A DNA stretch of 35,029 nt from Prevotellaceae bacterium (GCA_029218445.1 JAQXRI010000053.1:1-35029); one strand, 5' to 3'. Shown: positions 6,010 through 12,943, numbered from the stretch's first letter. Translations and numbers: made by a program. Notes: generated by a model from the sequence alone, not told the origin.

Positions 6010-7676
6010 CACTTGCTGCGCTTGAAGAATTCGTCGAGCACGCTTGTCTTGCGCTTGCTGCGCTCGTTGACGTGCGAGAGGAGGAATTTCTGCCCCGTCT
6101 TGTTGGCTATGGCGGCACACTCGGGGTCGGCCTGCTCCATACGTTGCATATACTCCTCGAAGCCCTTGGTCCGCCTTGCCTTTTCTGTCGGCACGAAGGC
6201 AATGTTGCCTATGCTCTCGTCAAAATATTTCTCACGTACCAGCTCGCCGTTCTGCAGCATATACGTGTGCTTCTTGCGTTGCACGATGTTGACTATTTGG
6301 TGGTCGAGCAGTCCGCCTCCCATTTCGAGGATGAGTGCCAGCTTCGCAAATTCCAACGAGCGGTAGGAATGGAAGAAATAGCTCACCAACTCGCCGTTGA
6401 CGTGCAGTCGCTTTGAGTCGCCGTGGTTCATGATGTCCTCCATAATCTCGAGCGAGCGCATCTCGCTCCATGTCCTTCCCGTGAGCATCAAGTACCTTAC
6501 CATGCGCTGCAGGAAGGGTTCGAGGGTCTTTTCCTCAAAGCCCTTTTTCATTGCCCATGCCACGAGTATGGAGTCGTTACATGTGGTTGCCCTGCCGCAC
6601 ACTGACAGCAGCTGTGCCCACCCTGCAATCTTCGACGTGCCGAGTTCCAGCGTCTTGTACTTCTGCAGTATGTCGGCTATTTCAATCAGCCTGTCCATGA
6701 TGCTCTTGTAGCTATGGCGTGACAGTTCGCCGTTGCGCCCGTCGAAGAACTCACGTATGCTCGGCGGGTAAGTGCTCAAGCCTTCGGATGCTGTCTTCAG
6801 GTTCATGTATATGGTGAAGAGTGTGTCGATGTCGATGCGGAGCCGCTTGCAGTAGTCCACCACGGAGTCCCAAAGCGTGACGAACTCGTCCTTTTCATTG
6901 GGCGAGATTGCCTTTGAGTAGAGGCGTGCCTTGAAGATGTCGGAGTCTGACAGTTCGACGCCGCGGTTGTTGATGGTCTCGAAGATGACGAGCGCCTTGT
7001 CCTCGGCGTCTCTGATGCCGGGGGCGTGCATCTCGATGGGGATAATCAGCACCGACATCATGAGGAACTTGGCGAAGCTGCGCAGCCCGGTAATGTCGTT
7101 CTGCTTGAACTCGCGGAAACGATAGTAGAAGTACATCGTAGCCACCTTCATGTTGTTGTCATCTTCGTCGATGATGTCCTCTATGTCAACAAAGTCGAAG
7201 TTTCGGCTGTCTTCCTTCAGTTTTTCATAACGCTGCTCGTAGTGGCTCAGCTTCCACGAGTAGATGTCGTTCATAATCTCCATGTCGTTGGCGTCGTTTA
7301 CGAGCGACTTTATGCGAATCTGCTCGCCCTGTCCGTCCCAGTTGCGCGAATAGAGCATGTCGAGCAGCGACGTCACCTCGGGCAGCAGCACCGAAAGCGA
7401 CTTGAACATTAGCCAGAAGGTGGTCATGCGCTGTTGCCCATCAACGATGCGCGGGAACTCGTCCCTCTGGTTGTCAGCCACGGCAAGTATGATGGTGCCC
7501 ATGAAATAGTCGTTGTCGTAGGGGCGGTTGAAGGCGTCGATGAGGTCGTCGTAGAGCTGGCGACACTCTGTCACGTTCCAGCTGTAGGGCCGCTGGTAGG
7601 GCGGTATGACGAAGGTGTCGTATTCGCTCCAGAGTCTTCGTAGGTTTTTCTGTTCTGCGTTAAGATGTAAGGACAT
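6009..7676 (-). CDS. DUF262 (GmrSD-type) protein
   Basis: This is a 555-aa protein with an N-terminal DUF262 domain, a ParB/Srx-fold NTPase-like module. IPPYQRPYSW is at residues 24-33, IVDGQQRMTT at 77-86 and IFETINNRG with ELSDSDIFK at 231-249; all are diagnostic. The middle is helical. Many DUF262 proteins (GmrSD, SspE, BrxU) end in a DUF1524 His-Asn-His nuclease. Here the matching region near 470-510 (YFDESIGNIAFVPTEK) keeps the Gly-Asn-x-x-x-x-P-like strand, but I see no clear His-x-x-Pro motif ahead of it, so the nuclease may be degenerate or different. The gene is followed by the ATPase with a 1-nt overlap and preceded by a TTAAAGA heptad array touching its start codon. The domain call is strong; function as nucleotide-driven defence is inferred. 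Confidence 0.87.
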   Translation of the reverse strand: MSLHLNAEQKNLRRLWSEYDTFVIPPYQRPYSWNVTECRQLYDDLIDAFNRPYDNDYFMGTIILAVADNQRDEFPRIVDGQQRMTTFWLMFKSLSVLLPEVTSLLDMLYSRNWDGQGEQIRIKSLVNDANDMEIMNDIYSWKLSHYEQRYEKLKEDSRNFDFVDIEDIIDEDDNNMKVATMYFYYRFREFKQNDITGLRSFAKFLMMSVLIIPIEMHAPGIRDAEDKALVIFETINNRGVELSDSDIFKARLYSKAISPNEKDEFVTLWDSVVDYCKRLRIDIDTLFTIYMNLKTASEGLSTYPPSIREFFDGRNGELSRHSYKSIMDRLIEIADILQKYKTLELGTSKIAGWAQLLSVCGRATTCNDSILVAWAMKKGFEEKTLEPFLQRMVRYLMLTGRTWSEMRSLEIMEDIMNHGDSKRLHVNGELVSYFFHSYRSLEFAKLALILEMGGGLLDHQIVNIVQRKKHTYMLQNGELVREKYFDESIGNIAFVPTEKARRTKGFEEYMQRMEQADPECAAIANKTGQKFLLSHVNERSKRKTSVLDEFFKRSK

Positions 7677-7680
7677 GGCT

Positions 7681-7731
7681 TTAAAGATTAAAGATTAAAG
7701 ATTAAAGAATTAAAAGATTAAAGAATTAAAG
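7681..7731. repeat. TTAAAGA heptad array touching the DUF262 start codon
   Basis: Three perfect TTAAAGA units (7681-7701) are followed by four slightly longer or degenerate units up to 7731. They begin 4 nt upstream of the DUF262 ATG (7676, minus strand), so they occupy its translation-initiation region. Slippage in such a tract would change the leader length. Confidence 0.8.
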
Positions 7732-7756
7732 GAGGGGCCGCCCTCCACATGGGCGG
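7731..7756 (-). terminator. GC hairpin between the 123-aa gene and DUF262
   Basis: CCGCCC (7738-7743) pairs with GGGCGG (7751-7756) around a 7-nt loop; an alternative GGAGGG/CCCTCC stem overlaps it. Read on the minus strand the hairpin is followed by CTTTAATTCTTT, weakly terminator-like, after the gene at 7818-8189. Confidence 0.4.
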
Positions 7757-7817
7757 TGGATCCCTCACTCGGGAATTGCTTTTTCATACTGGCCGGAGGA
7801 TTGTGGTTACCCTGGCC

Positions 7818-8189
7818 TCAGAGTTGGTGGCTGTTTATGCGCTTTCGGTCGTCTATCCTTTCCTTCTCTTCGGCGGTGAGTCCTCGGGCAGTGGCGGCCA
7901 CACGCATGAGCGACTGCGTAATCTGCGCCTGGGTGCGTTCACGCCTCTCGCCTTCAAGCATTTCGCCGGCCACGAGATAAAGCTTTACAAGCATCCTCTG
8001 CGTGGCGGAAGCCGTCAGTGTGGGGTCGAGATGGTCGGGGTCGAGTTTCCTGAGCGTCTTGTAGTCAACAATGCCGTTCTTGTGGAGAGATGACAGAGTC
8101 CTGCATCCCCAGCATTTCATGATCGCCTGAATCTCCTCGGCTGCTATGGTCAGCCATAAGGGGAGCTGAGAGTTGCTTGCTGTCGTCAT
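7818..8189 (-). CDS. Hypothetical protein (123 aa)
   Basis: I do not recognise this protein. It is 123 residues, helix-rich and soluble. The N-terminal half has a helix-turn-helix-like pattern (TIAAEEIQAIMKCWGCRTLS followed by IVDYKTLRKLDP); a basic/acidic helix (VAGEMLEGERRERTQAQ) and a Gly-Leu-Thr-Ala-Glu-Glu-Lys-Glu C-terminus follow. It is divergent to the VirE-type gene at 8361, with 171 bp between the two starts, and upstream of the DUF262 gene on the same strand but separated from it by a hairpin. It could be a small regulator for either side. An open frame also exists on the opposite strand, so the call is moderate. Confidence 0.5.
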   Translation of the reverse strand: MTTASNSQLPLWLTIAAEEIQAIMKCWGCRTLSSLHKNGIVDYKTLRKLDPDHLDPTLTASATQRMLVKLYLVAGEMLEGERRERTQAQITQSLMRVAATARGLTAEEKERIDDRKRINSHQL

Positions 8190-8320
8190 CTGTAGCTGAC
8201 AGGAGCACTCTATTCTTTGCCCGATGCCAAGCTAACAGACTATAAACAATGCAAATTTTCTCAAATTTCGTGGGATTATAGCGAATCCAACGCAGACGCT
8301 CTACAATAAGCTTTTTCCCG

Positions 8321-8328
8321 TATCTTTG
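8321..8328 (+). promoter_or_regulatory. Probable -7 box of the VirE-type gene
   Basis: TATCTTTG matches the Bacteroidota -7 consensus TAnnTTTG and lies 32 bp before the ATG at 8361. No good TTTG is seen 20 bp upstream, so the -33 element is weak or absent. Confidence 0.55.
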
Positions 8329-8345
8329 CAGCGTATTTTTAATCT

Positions 8346-8359
8346 TTCAATTTTCAATT
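8346..8359. repeat. Two TTCAATT heptads abutting the VirE start codon
   Basis: TTCAATT occurs twice in tandem, ending one base before the ATG at 8361. It is the complementary form of the TTGAANN units in rfbC and inside this same gene at 9372-9447, and occupies the ribosome-binding region. Confidence 0.65.
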
Positions 8360-8360
8360 T

Positions 8361-10526
8361 ATGAAGTACGTTCCTTATTTCAGCTCCCTCACCGCCACCA
8401 ATCCGGAGAGCATCTCTTGGGAGAAGATGACGGAGGTGTTGCGAAGCGACTTTCTCAGAGAGAAGACTTTGAAGTACAGGACTCTGCTCTCGCAGCTCGA
8501 CAAGGCAGAGGCCTCAGGCGACAAGAACGCCATCGACTGCCTCAAGGCCGAGATGAAGAGGGTCAAGATGGAGTGTCCTGCCATAGTGTGCCAGGCAGAG
8601 CTCGAAGGCGGCAAGGACAAGACCTGCATACGTGGCTATACGGCCTACATGATGGCCGACTTCGACCATGTGCCCGCCGACAGGCTCAACGAAGCCCTCG
8701 CCAAGGTGAAGGCCGACCCCTGCACGTTTATCGTCTATACCACCATCTCGGGACGTGGTTTTCGCGTCATTGCCCGTGTGGACGGCAAGGTGACGGAGGA
8801 GAACTTCCGTGCGGCGTGGCTCTCGGCGAACGAGCATTTCAAGCGCGTCACGGGTCTCGACTACGACACTCAGTGCAGCAACGTCACCCGACTATGCGGA
8901 CTGGCGTGGGACTCCAAGGCTGAGTACCATCCCGTGGCAAAGCGCATCAAGGTGAACCTCTCGCTCGACCCGAAGAGGGCTCGCCGGGGCAAGGGTGCCG
9001 GACGGCCTGCCAAGGCCGCCAACCTCGGCGAGAGGGTGAGGCGGATGGTGGAGGCCGACGGTGCCGTGTATGCCGACGGATGCCACAACGACTACGTGTC
9101 GCGCTGCATCTATCTCATGAACCGCTATGGTGTAACACTCGACGACTGCACCTCGTGGGCTCTCGGCGAGTTCGACGACTATGCCGAAAGGCATCCCAAG
9201 GCCATCGAGACGATGGTGCGCAATGTATATCAGAATCATAGTGAGGAACATGCCACCCTCGCCGCCAACACGTCCAACCGCAAGGCGAGCATACGCGAGA
9301 TGGAGAAGTTCATCGCAGCGAGATATAGCATCAGGCTTAATCTGCTGAGCATGAAATTGGAACAGTGTAAGTTGAATGTTGAAAAGTTGAATGTTGAAAT
9401 ACCCACGGCGCAGCAATTCAATATTCAATCTGCAACCTTCAATATAGTAGATGACCGCTTTGTCAAGTCGCTCTGGCGACAGATGCAGCTGGCAGGCTTG
9501 AACGCCGACCTGCAGACGGTGTTCAACATCCTCGGGTCCGACTTCGTGGAGGCTTACCATCCGTTCAAGTCGTGGATTGAGGGTCTGCCCGCATGGGACG
9601 GGAAGACCGACTATATACGTCAGTTCTTTTCCATGGTGCACTGTCTGGACATTTCCGAAGAGGAGTTCTTCAGATATACCCGCTGCTGGTTTTTGGCGAT
9701 GGTGGCGTCGGTGATGTACGACGATGTGGTGAACCACTGCATCCTCACCTTCATAGGCCGTCAGGGCACGTATAAATCCACCTTCATGCTCCATATCCTG
9801 CCGCCCCATCTGAGGGCGTTCTTCTCTACGAAGAGCAACTCGTTCCAGCTGACCAAGGACGACCGGCTGATGCTCGCGCAGAACATCGTCATATCGCTTG
9901 AGGAGATTGACTCCATGGCTCCCAAGGAAATCAACCAGCTGAAAGCGTTCACCACGCTGCCCCTGGTCAACGAGCGACCTCCCTACGGCCACAACACGAT
10001 GGTCATGCCCCGGGTGGCTTCGCTCACAGCCACGGGCAACAACCTCACCTTCCTCACCGACCAGACGGGCAACCGCCGTTGGCTGCCGTTCCATGTCGAT
10101 AGCATCGACAATCCCTGGACTGCCGACATACCCTACGAGGGCATGTATGCCCAGGCTCTCGCCCTCATCCGGGGCGGCGAGCGTTACTGGCTCGACGACG
10201 CCGACATCCGAAGTCTGAACGAGCATAACCGCAGCTTCATGGCCCCCGACCCTGCCACCGAGTTTATCGTCACCTACTACATGCACCCACGCACCGAGGC
10301 GGAGACGAAGTATCTCACTGCCACGAAGATTGCGGCGAGGTTTGCGCCTTATCTCAAGGTGAGTCCCACGAAGATAGGGCTGGCAATGGCGGAGCTGGGT
10401 TTCGAGCAGATACGCCGCAAGACCGGACGCTTCTGGAAGGTGGCGGAGCGGCCACAATGCGATATCGACAGCAGTATTCCAGATATTGACCATAGCGAAA
10501 AAAATGAAACGGACATGCCTTTCTGA
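8361..10526 (+). CDS. VirE-family primase/helicase-like protein (BT4734-like N-domain plus VirE)
   Basis: This is a 721-aa protein. The N-terminal third (about 50-200) matches the BT4734-like/VirE N-domain, related to primase-polymerase folds: YTAYMMADFDHVPADRL, FIVYTTISGRGFRVIARV and RLCGLAWD. The C-terminal half (about 365-650) is the VirE superfamily-3-like ATPase, with Walker A GRQGTYKST near 466-474 and LEEID near 513-517, preceded by LPAWDGKTDYIRQFF. Between the domains, residues 337-362 (KLNVEKLNVE...FNIQSATFNI) come from an in-frame inverted heptad repeat. The domain pair suggests a primer-making and unwinding enzyme, but its biological role in Bacteroidales chromosomes is not settled. 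It heads the cluster DUF4248, HU-like, smalltalk and amidase. Start ATG 8361 gives the typical MKYVPYFSSLT N-terminus. Confidence 0.88.
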   Translation: MKYVPYFSSLTATNPESISWEKMTEVLRSDFLREKTLKYRTLLSQLDKAEASGDKNAIDCLKAEMKRVKMECPAIVCQAELEGGKDKTCIRGYTAYMMADFDHVPADRLNEALAKVKADPCTFIVYTTISGRGFRVIARVDGKVTEENFRAAWLSANEHFKRVTGLDYDTQCSNVTRLCGLAWDSKAEYHPVAKRIKVNLSLDPKRARRGKGAGRPAKAANLGERVRRMVEADGAVYADGCHNDYVSRCIYLMNRYGVTLDDCTSWALGEFDDYAERHPKAIETMVRNVYQNHSEEHATLAANTSNRKASIREMEKFIAARYSIRLNLLSMKLEQCKLNVEKLNVEIPTAQQFNIQSATFNIVDDRFVKSLWRQMQLAGLNADLQTVFNILGSDFVEAYHPFKSWIEGLPAWDGKTDYIRQFFSMVHCLDISEEEFFRYTRCWFLAMVASVMYDDVVNHCILTFIGRQGTYKSTFMLHILPPHLRAFFSTKSNSFQLTKDDRLMLAQNIVISLEEIDSMAPKEINQLKAFTTLPLVNERPPYGHNTMVMPRVASLTATGNNLTFLTDQTGNRRWLPFHVDSIDNPWTADIPYEGMYAQALALIRGGERYWLDDADIRSLNEHNRSFMAPDPATEFIVTYYMHPRTEAETKYLTATKIAARFAPYLKVSPTKIGLAMAELGFEQIRRKTGRFWKVAERPQCDIDSSIPDIDHSEKNETDMPF
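9372..9447. repeat. Inverted TTGAA/TTCAA heptad repeat within the VirE-type gene
   Basis: Four TTGAA units at 9372-9400 face three TTCAA-type units at 9416-9447, forming an imperfect palindrome of about 75 bp. It is read through in frame as residues 337-362, in the linker between the two domains. Confidence 0.8.
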
Positions 10527-10533
10527 GGCTCCG

Positions 10534-10655
10534 GGGTGACAGGTTGACACTATATTATATAGGAAATCCCTAAAACGGGAAATTCGCTTACTATATAGTT
10601 CGTTAATTTCCTCTCTCACGACTTTTTTATATATATAAGTGTCAACCTGTCACCC
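10534..10655. repeat. 18-bp perfect inverted repeat downstream of the VirE-type gene
   Basis: GGGTGACAGGTTGACACT (10534-10551) and its exact complement AGTGTCAACCTGTCACCC (10638-10655) enclose 86 bp. The match extends imperfectly through A/T-alternating tracts inside both arms. The left arm starts 7 bp after the VirE stop codon. Confidence 0.88.
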
Positions 10656-10676
10656 TCTCTCGACTGCGACCCTCAT

Positions 10677-10734
10677 CGCAGATACCTGCGAAGCCCAACG
10701 CAGATAACTGCAATGGCAAACGCAGATACCTGCG
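10677..10734. repeat. Three 14-nt palindromic boxes at exact 22-nt period (iteron-like)
   Basis: CGCAGATACCTGCG is at 10677-10690, CGCAGATAACTGCA at 10699-10712 and CGCAGATACCTGCG at 10721-10734. Each box is an inverted repeat (CGCAG-ATAC-CTGCG) and the spacing is 22 nt both times, two helical turns. They lie between the VirE-type gene and the DUF4248 gene, ending 76 bp before its start. They are probably binding sites for a dimeric protein. Confidence 0.85.
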
Positions 10735-10810
10735 TTTATGAGGGAAGTTATGAGAGGATGTTATGACTCCCCATTATAACTCCCAATATATAAACATTAA
10801 ATATCGAATC

Positions 10811-10990
10811 ATGAAATCCATGACCAAAAGTGAGCTTGCCCAAGCGGCGGGCGTATCAATGAAAACCCTACAAAGATGGCTTTCGCGCCATAGTGAAGAA
10901 CTCGCCATACTCGGCGTAAGACCCCGCGACAAGCTGCTGCCACCAGTGGCGGTGAGGTATATTGCCGAGCAGTATGGCATCGACCTGTAG
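10811..10990 (+). CDS. DUF4248 domain-containing small DNA-binding-like protein
   Basis: This is a 59-aa protein. MTKSELAQAAGVSMKTLQRW looks like a helix-turn-helix, and LGVRPRDKLLPPVAVRYIAE is the C-terminal block typical of DUF4248. Members lie between VirE-type and HU-like genes in many Bacteroidales, as here. ATG at 10811 (MKSMTKSEL) is chosen; the frame is open from 10763 but the additional residues are not family-like. It may bind the palindromic boxes just upstream (10677-10734), which is inference from position only. Confidence 0.75.
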   Translation: MKSMTKSELAQAAGVSMKTLQRWLSRHSEELAILGVRPRDKLLPPVAVRYIAEQYGIDL

Positions 10991-11082
10991 CTGCAAAGGG
11001 ACGGAAACGGACTTATTCGGCCAAATGACGCACTTACTGGACGTAAACGGCCCGAAACGGACAATGCCCTTGCCGAATGTAG

Positions 11083-11090
11083 TAACTTTG
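11083..11090 (+). promoter_or_regulatory. Probable -7 box upstream of the HU-like gene
   Basis: TAACTTTG matches TAnnTTTG. Transcription from here would give a leader of about 370 nt to the HU-like gene, containing the whole structured repeat copy C (11166-11382). No clear -33 TTTG is seen. Confidence 0.5.
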
Positions 11091-11165
11091 CATCGTCAAA
11101 AGGAAACAACCACCTGATGACATGAGGTCTTTGACTTACTGACGACAACATTGACAACGCTGAAC

Positions 11166-11382
11166 AACTTGTTTTTTTGTGAACAGCAACTGATGTTTTT
11201 TTGTGAACAGCAATTGATATTTTTTTGTGAACAGCAATTGTCGGCAATTGGACAGCAATTGAAAAAAAATTTTTTGTTAATTGCTGGTACATTGCTGGAA
11301 ATTATTCGCAAGCTCATCAGCTTCGCAGTGTCTGTTCAAACAAAAAGAAACACTTGCTGTTCAAACAAAAACATATTTTTAT
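11166..11382. repeat. AGCAATT/AATTGCT hairpin repeat, copy C
   Basis: Three direct copies of TTTTTTTGTGAACAGCAA begin near 11168, 11194 and 11221. The third continues into GGCAATTGGACAGCAATTG, then an A/T core, then the facing arm TTAATTGCTGGTACATTGCTGG (written here as TTAATTGCTGG plus TACATTGCTGG). Two GTTCAAACAAAAA segments (about 11334-11345 and 11358-11370) complement the GTGAACA ends. The whole can fold into a long nested hairpin in the leader of the HU-like gene. Confidence 0.8.
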
Positions 11383-11469
11383 CTTAATTTATTGTTTAAC
11401 CCCTGCCGGGCACAGGCACATTGACGGTCTGTGTAAATACCAAGTCCCATACCGGCGATGGGCGATTTT

Positions 11470-12042
11470 ATGATCAATTATTCCGTTTTTCTCCTTCCCA
11501 ACCAGATGAACAAGGACGAGGCCCCGAAGGCCTACGCCAGGGCACAGGCGAAGGAGGTGATGGCATTCCGCCAGTTTGTTGACCACATTGCCGACCACGG
11601 TGGACACAAGCGCGGACAGGTGAAGGGCGTACTCTCCGACATGTGCAGCTGCCTTGTGGAACAGTTGCTTGAGGGCAAGAAGATTCTGCTTGACGAGTTT
11701 GGCGACTTCTGGATTACGCTGACCAGCAATGGAGCTGAGAGTCTGGATACGTTCACGTCGAAGAACATCACTGGAGTGAACATCGTATTCACCCCCGGCG
11801 AAGACTTTCAGAACCTCATCAACCGTGCCGAGTTCAACCTCGTGGCGAGTCGTGTCGCCCAGTCTGCTACGCTGAAGGCTGAGAAGAAGGGCGAGAACAC
11901 CGTTGACTTGGCTGCCGCCAAGAACAAGGGCAACGGCTCTACGACTGAGCCGACCGAGCCGACTGACCCCGACAATGGCGGCGGCGAGGACGTGCCTCCA
12001 GTAACCGACGGTGAAGAGAATGGGGGCGAAATAGGCGAATAA
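11470..12042 (+). CDS. HU-like DNA-binding protein (HU-HIG type)
   Basis: The protein is about 190 aa. Residues 1-110 match the HU-like domain found in Bacteroidales: INYSVFLLPNQMNKDEAPKA, VDHIADHGGHKRGQVKGVL and LLDEFGDFWITLTSNGAES, the last being the beta-arm region. The C-terminal tail, about 70 residues, is acidic and low-complexity (TEPTEPTDPDNGGGED), ending in GGEIGE. It presumably binds or bends DNA; its particular target is unknown. ATG 11470 (MINYSVF) is preferred to 11458 because the domain starts there, although either is possible. It is followed by a GC-rich hairpin and the smalltalk gene. Confidence 0.8.
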   Translation: MINYSVFLLPNQMNKDEAPKAYARAQAKEVMAFRQFVDHIADHGGHKRGQVKGVLSDMCSCLVEQLLEGKKILLDEFGDFWITLTSNGAESLDTFTSKNITGVNIVFTPGEDFQNLINRAEFNLVASRVAQSATLKAEKKGENTVDLAAAKNKGNGSTTEPTEPTDPDNGGGEDVPPVTDGEENGGEIGE

Positions 12043-12055
12043 GGCCCACCCCCTT

Positions 12056-12073
12056 CCCCTCCCTGGGGAGGGG
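12056..12073 (+). terminator. GC-rich hairpin after the HU-like gene
   Basis: CCCCTCC (12056-12062) pairs with GGAGGGG (12067-12073) around a 4-nt loop, followed by GATTTATT. It is 14 bp after the HU-like stop and may reduce read-through into the smalltalk gene. Confidence 0.5.
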
Positions 12074-12145
12074 GGATTTATTGGGTAAATAGAAATGCCA
12101 AAGTTTATGAAGTTTATTATGTTCATTTATCTTAAAACATCGAGT

Positions 12146-12241
12146 ATGAAAGTTAATTGGAAGCAAATCGCGCTGTACATACTGCGCATCGTTGAGCTTG
12201 TGATAACTGGTGCCGCTGGCGGTGCCATGACGCAACTCTAA
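12146..12241 (+). CDS. Smalltalk-type peptide (31 aa)
   Basis: This is a 31-residue product starting MKVNWKQIALYILRIVELVI and ending in a small-residue GAAGGAM stretch: one hydrophobic helix after a basic/aromatic start (MKxxWKxI). That is the pattern of the annotated smalltalk proteins, which lie between an HU-like gene and an N-acetylmuramoyl-L-alanine amidase in Bacteroidales; both neighbours are present here. In-frame ATGs at 12119 and 12095 could lengthen it, but the family starts at MK..WK. Probably membrane-inserted; the function is unknown. By analogy with phage holins next to amidases it could help the amidase reach the wall, which is speculation. Confidence 0.72.
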   Translation: MKVNWKQIALYILRIVELVITGAAGGAMTQL

Positions 12242-12246
12242 TCTCT

Positions 12247-12622
12247 TTTTTTGTCAACAGCAATTATCAGCAATGTACCAGCAATTTAAAGAAAATTATT
12301 TTTGATAATTGCTGATAAAATTGCTGAATAATTGCAGGTAATTGCTGTTCCCCCAAAAAACAGAGCTGTGCTTTTGTGAACAGCAATTGCCAGCAATGTA
12401 CCAGCAATTTAAAGAAAATTATTTTTGATAATTGCTGATAAAATTGCTGAATAATTGCAGGTAATTGCTGTTCCCCAAAAAAACAGAGCTGTGCTTTTGT
12501 GAACAGCAATTGCCAGCAATATAACGGCAATTATCAAAAATATTTTTTTTAATTGCTGATAAAATTGCTGAATAATTGCAGGTAATTGCTGTTCCCCCAA
12601 AAAAAACAGAGCTGTGCTTTTG
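12247..12622. repeat. Three tandem 123-bp copies of the AGCAATT hairpin repeat, copy D
   Basis: The box CAGCAATT starts at 12258, 12381 and 12504, an exact 123-nt period. Each unit has a left arm (CAGCAATT..CAGCAAT..GGCAATT or similar), an A/T core, a right arm with AATTGCTGATAAAATTGCTG and AATTGCAGGTAATTGCTG, then a short ACAGAGCTGT palindrome. Units 1 and 2 are nearly identical; unit 3 differs in its left arm and core. The array fills the gap between the smalltalk gene and the GxxExxY remnant. Confidence 0.92.
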
Positions 12623-12943
12623 TTAATCCCTGTAATATGGGATCATTTCTTTTGAAAGCAAAATACATTCGTTGGTTTGAGGATTGTATCCATAACGTTC
12701 ACCATAAAGGCTCTCACTTCCAAAGTTAATCAGGAGACCAATGGGTTTCTTCGTTAATCGAAGGTAGTTGAAGAGTTGGAAACGATGTTCAGGACAGATT
12801 TCCTCTGTTGATTTCAGTTCTAAAACTATGTCATTTTCAACAAGAATATCCATACGGTATGTTTTTTCCATTTTTCTGCCTTTGTAATAGCAGAATACCT
12901 CCTGTTCTGGTTCTGCCTGTAATCCGTTATCAGTCAGTTCCAT
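12623..12943 (-). pseudogene. 5'-truncated GxxExxY protein (PD-(D/E)xK nuclease-like)
   Basis: The 106 residues match the C-terminal three quarters of GxxExxY-family proteins: YRMDILVENDIVLELKS (the Asp...Glu-x-Lys nuclease-like core), then HRFQLFNYLRLTKKPIGLLI and NFGS. The N-terminal helices that carry the GxxExxY motif are absent. The frame upstream of ATG 12943 reads NEALTMEL, which looks like the expected family sequence, but is preceded by a TAA stop codon and then unrelated A+T-rich DNA. The gene is thus probably a decayed remnant, with its 3' end directly against the 123-bp repeat array. The family is proposed to act as a nuclease or DNA-binding protein; this copy is likely not functional. 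Confidence 0.75.

Noticed and set aside
8892..10619. Long open frame of 575 codons on the minus strand across the VirE-type gene
   Set aside because: It is the antisense of a well-supported domain protein; its product has no family motifs and is rich in His/Val/Arg, typical of frame shadows in G+C-richer genes.
10677..10734. CRISPR-like array of three short repeats
   Set aside because: The spacing between the 14-nt boxes is only 8 nt, far too short for spacers; binding sites are a better reading.
12267..12600. Small open frames rich in Gln/Leu/Phe in the 123-bp repeats
   Set aside because: They arise from the repeat itself and have no ribosome-binding context or non-repetitive content.
12247..12622. 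CRISPR array
   Set aside because: The three 123-bp units are contiguous and nearly identical throughout; there are no unique spacers and no cas genes.
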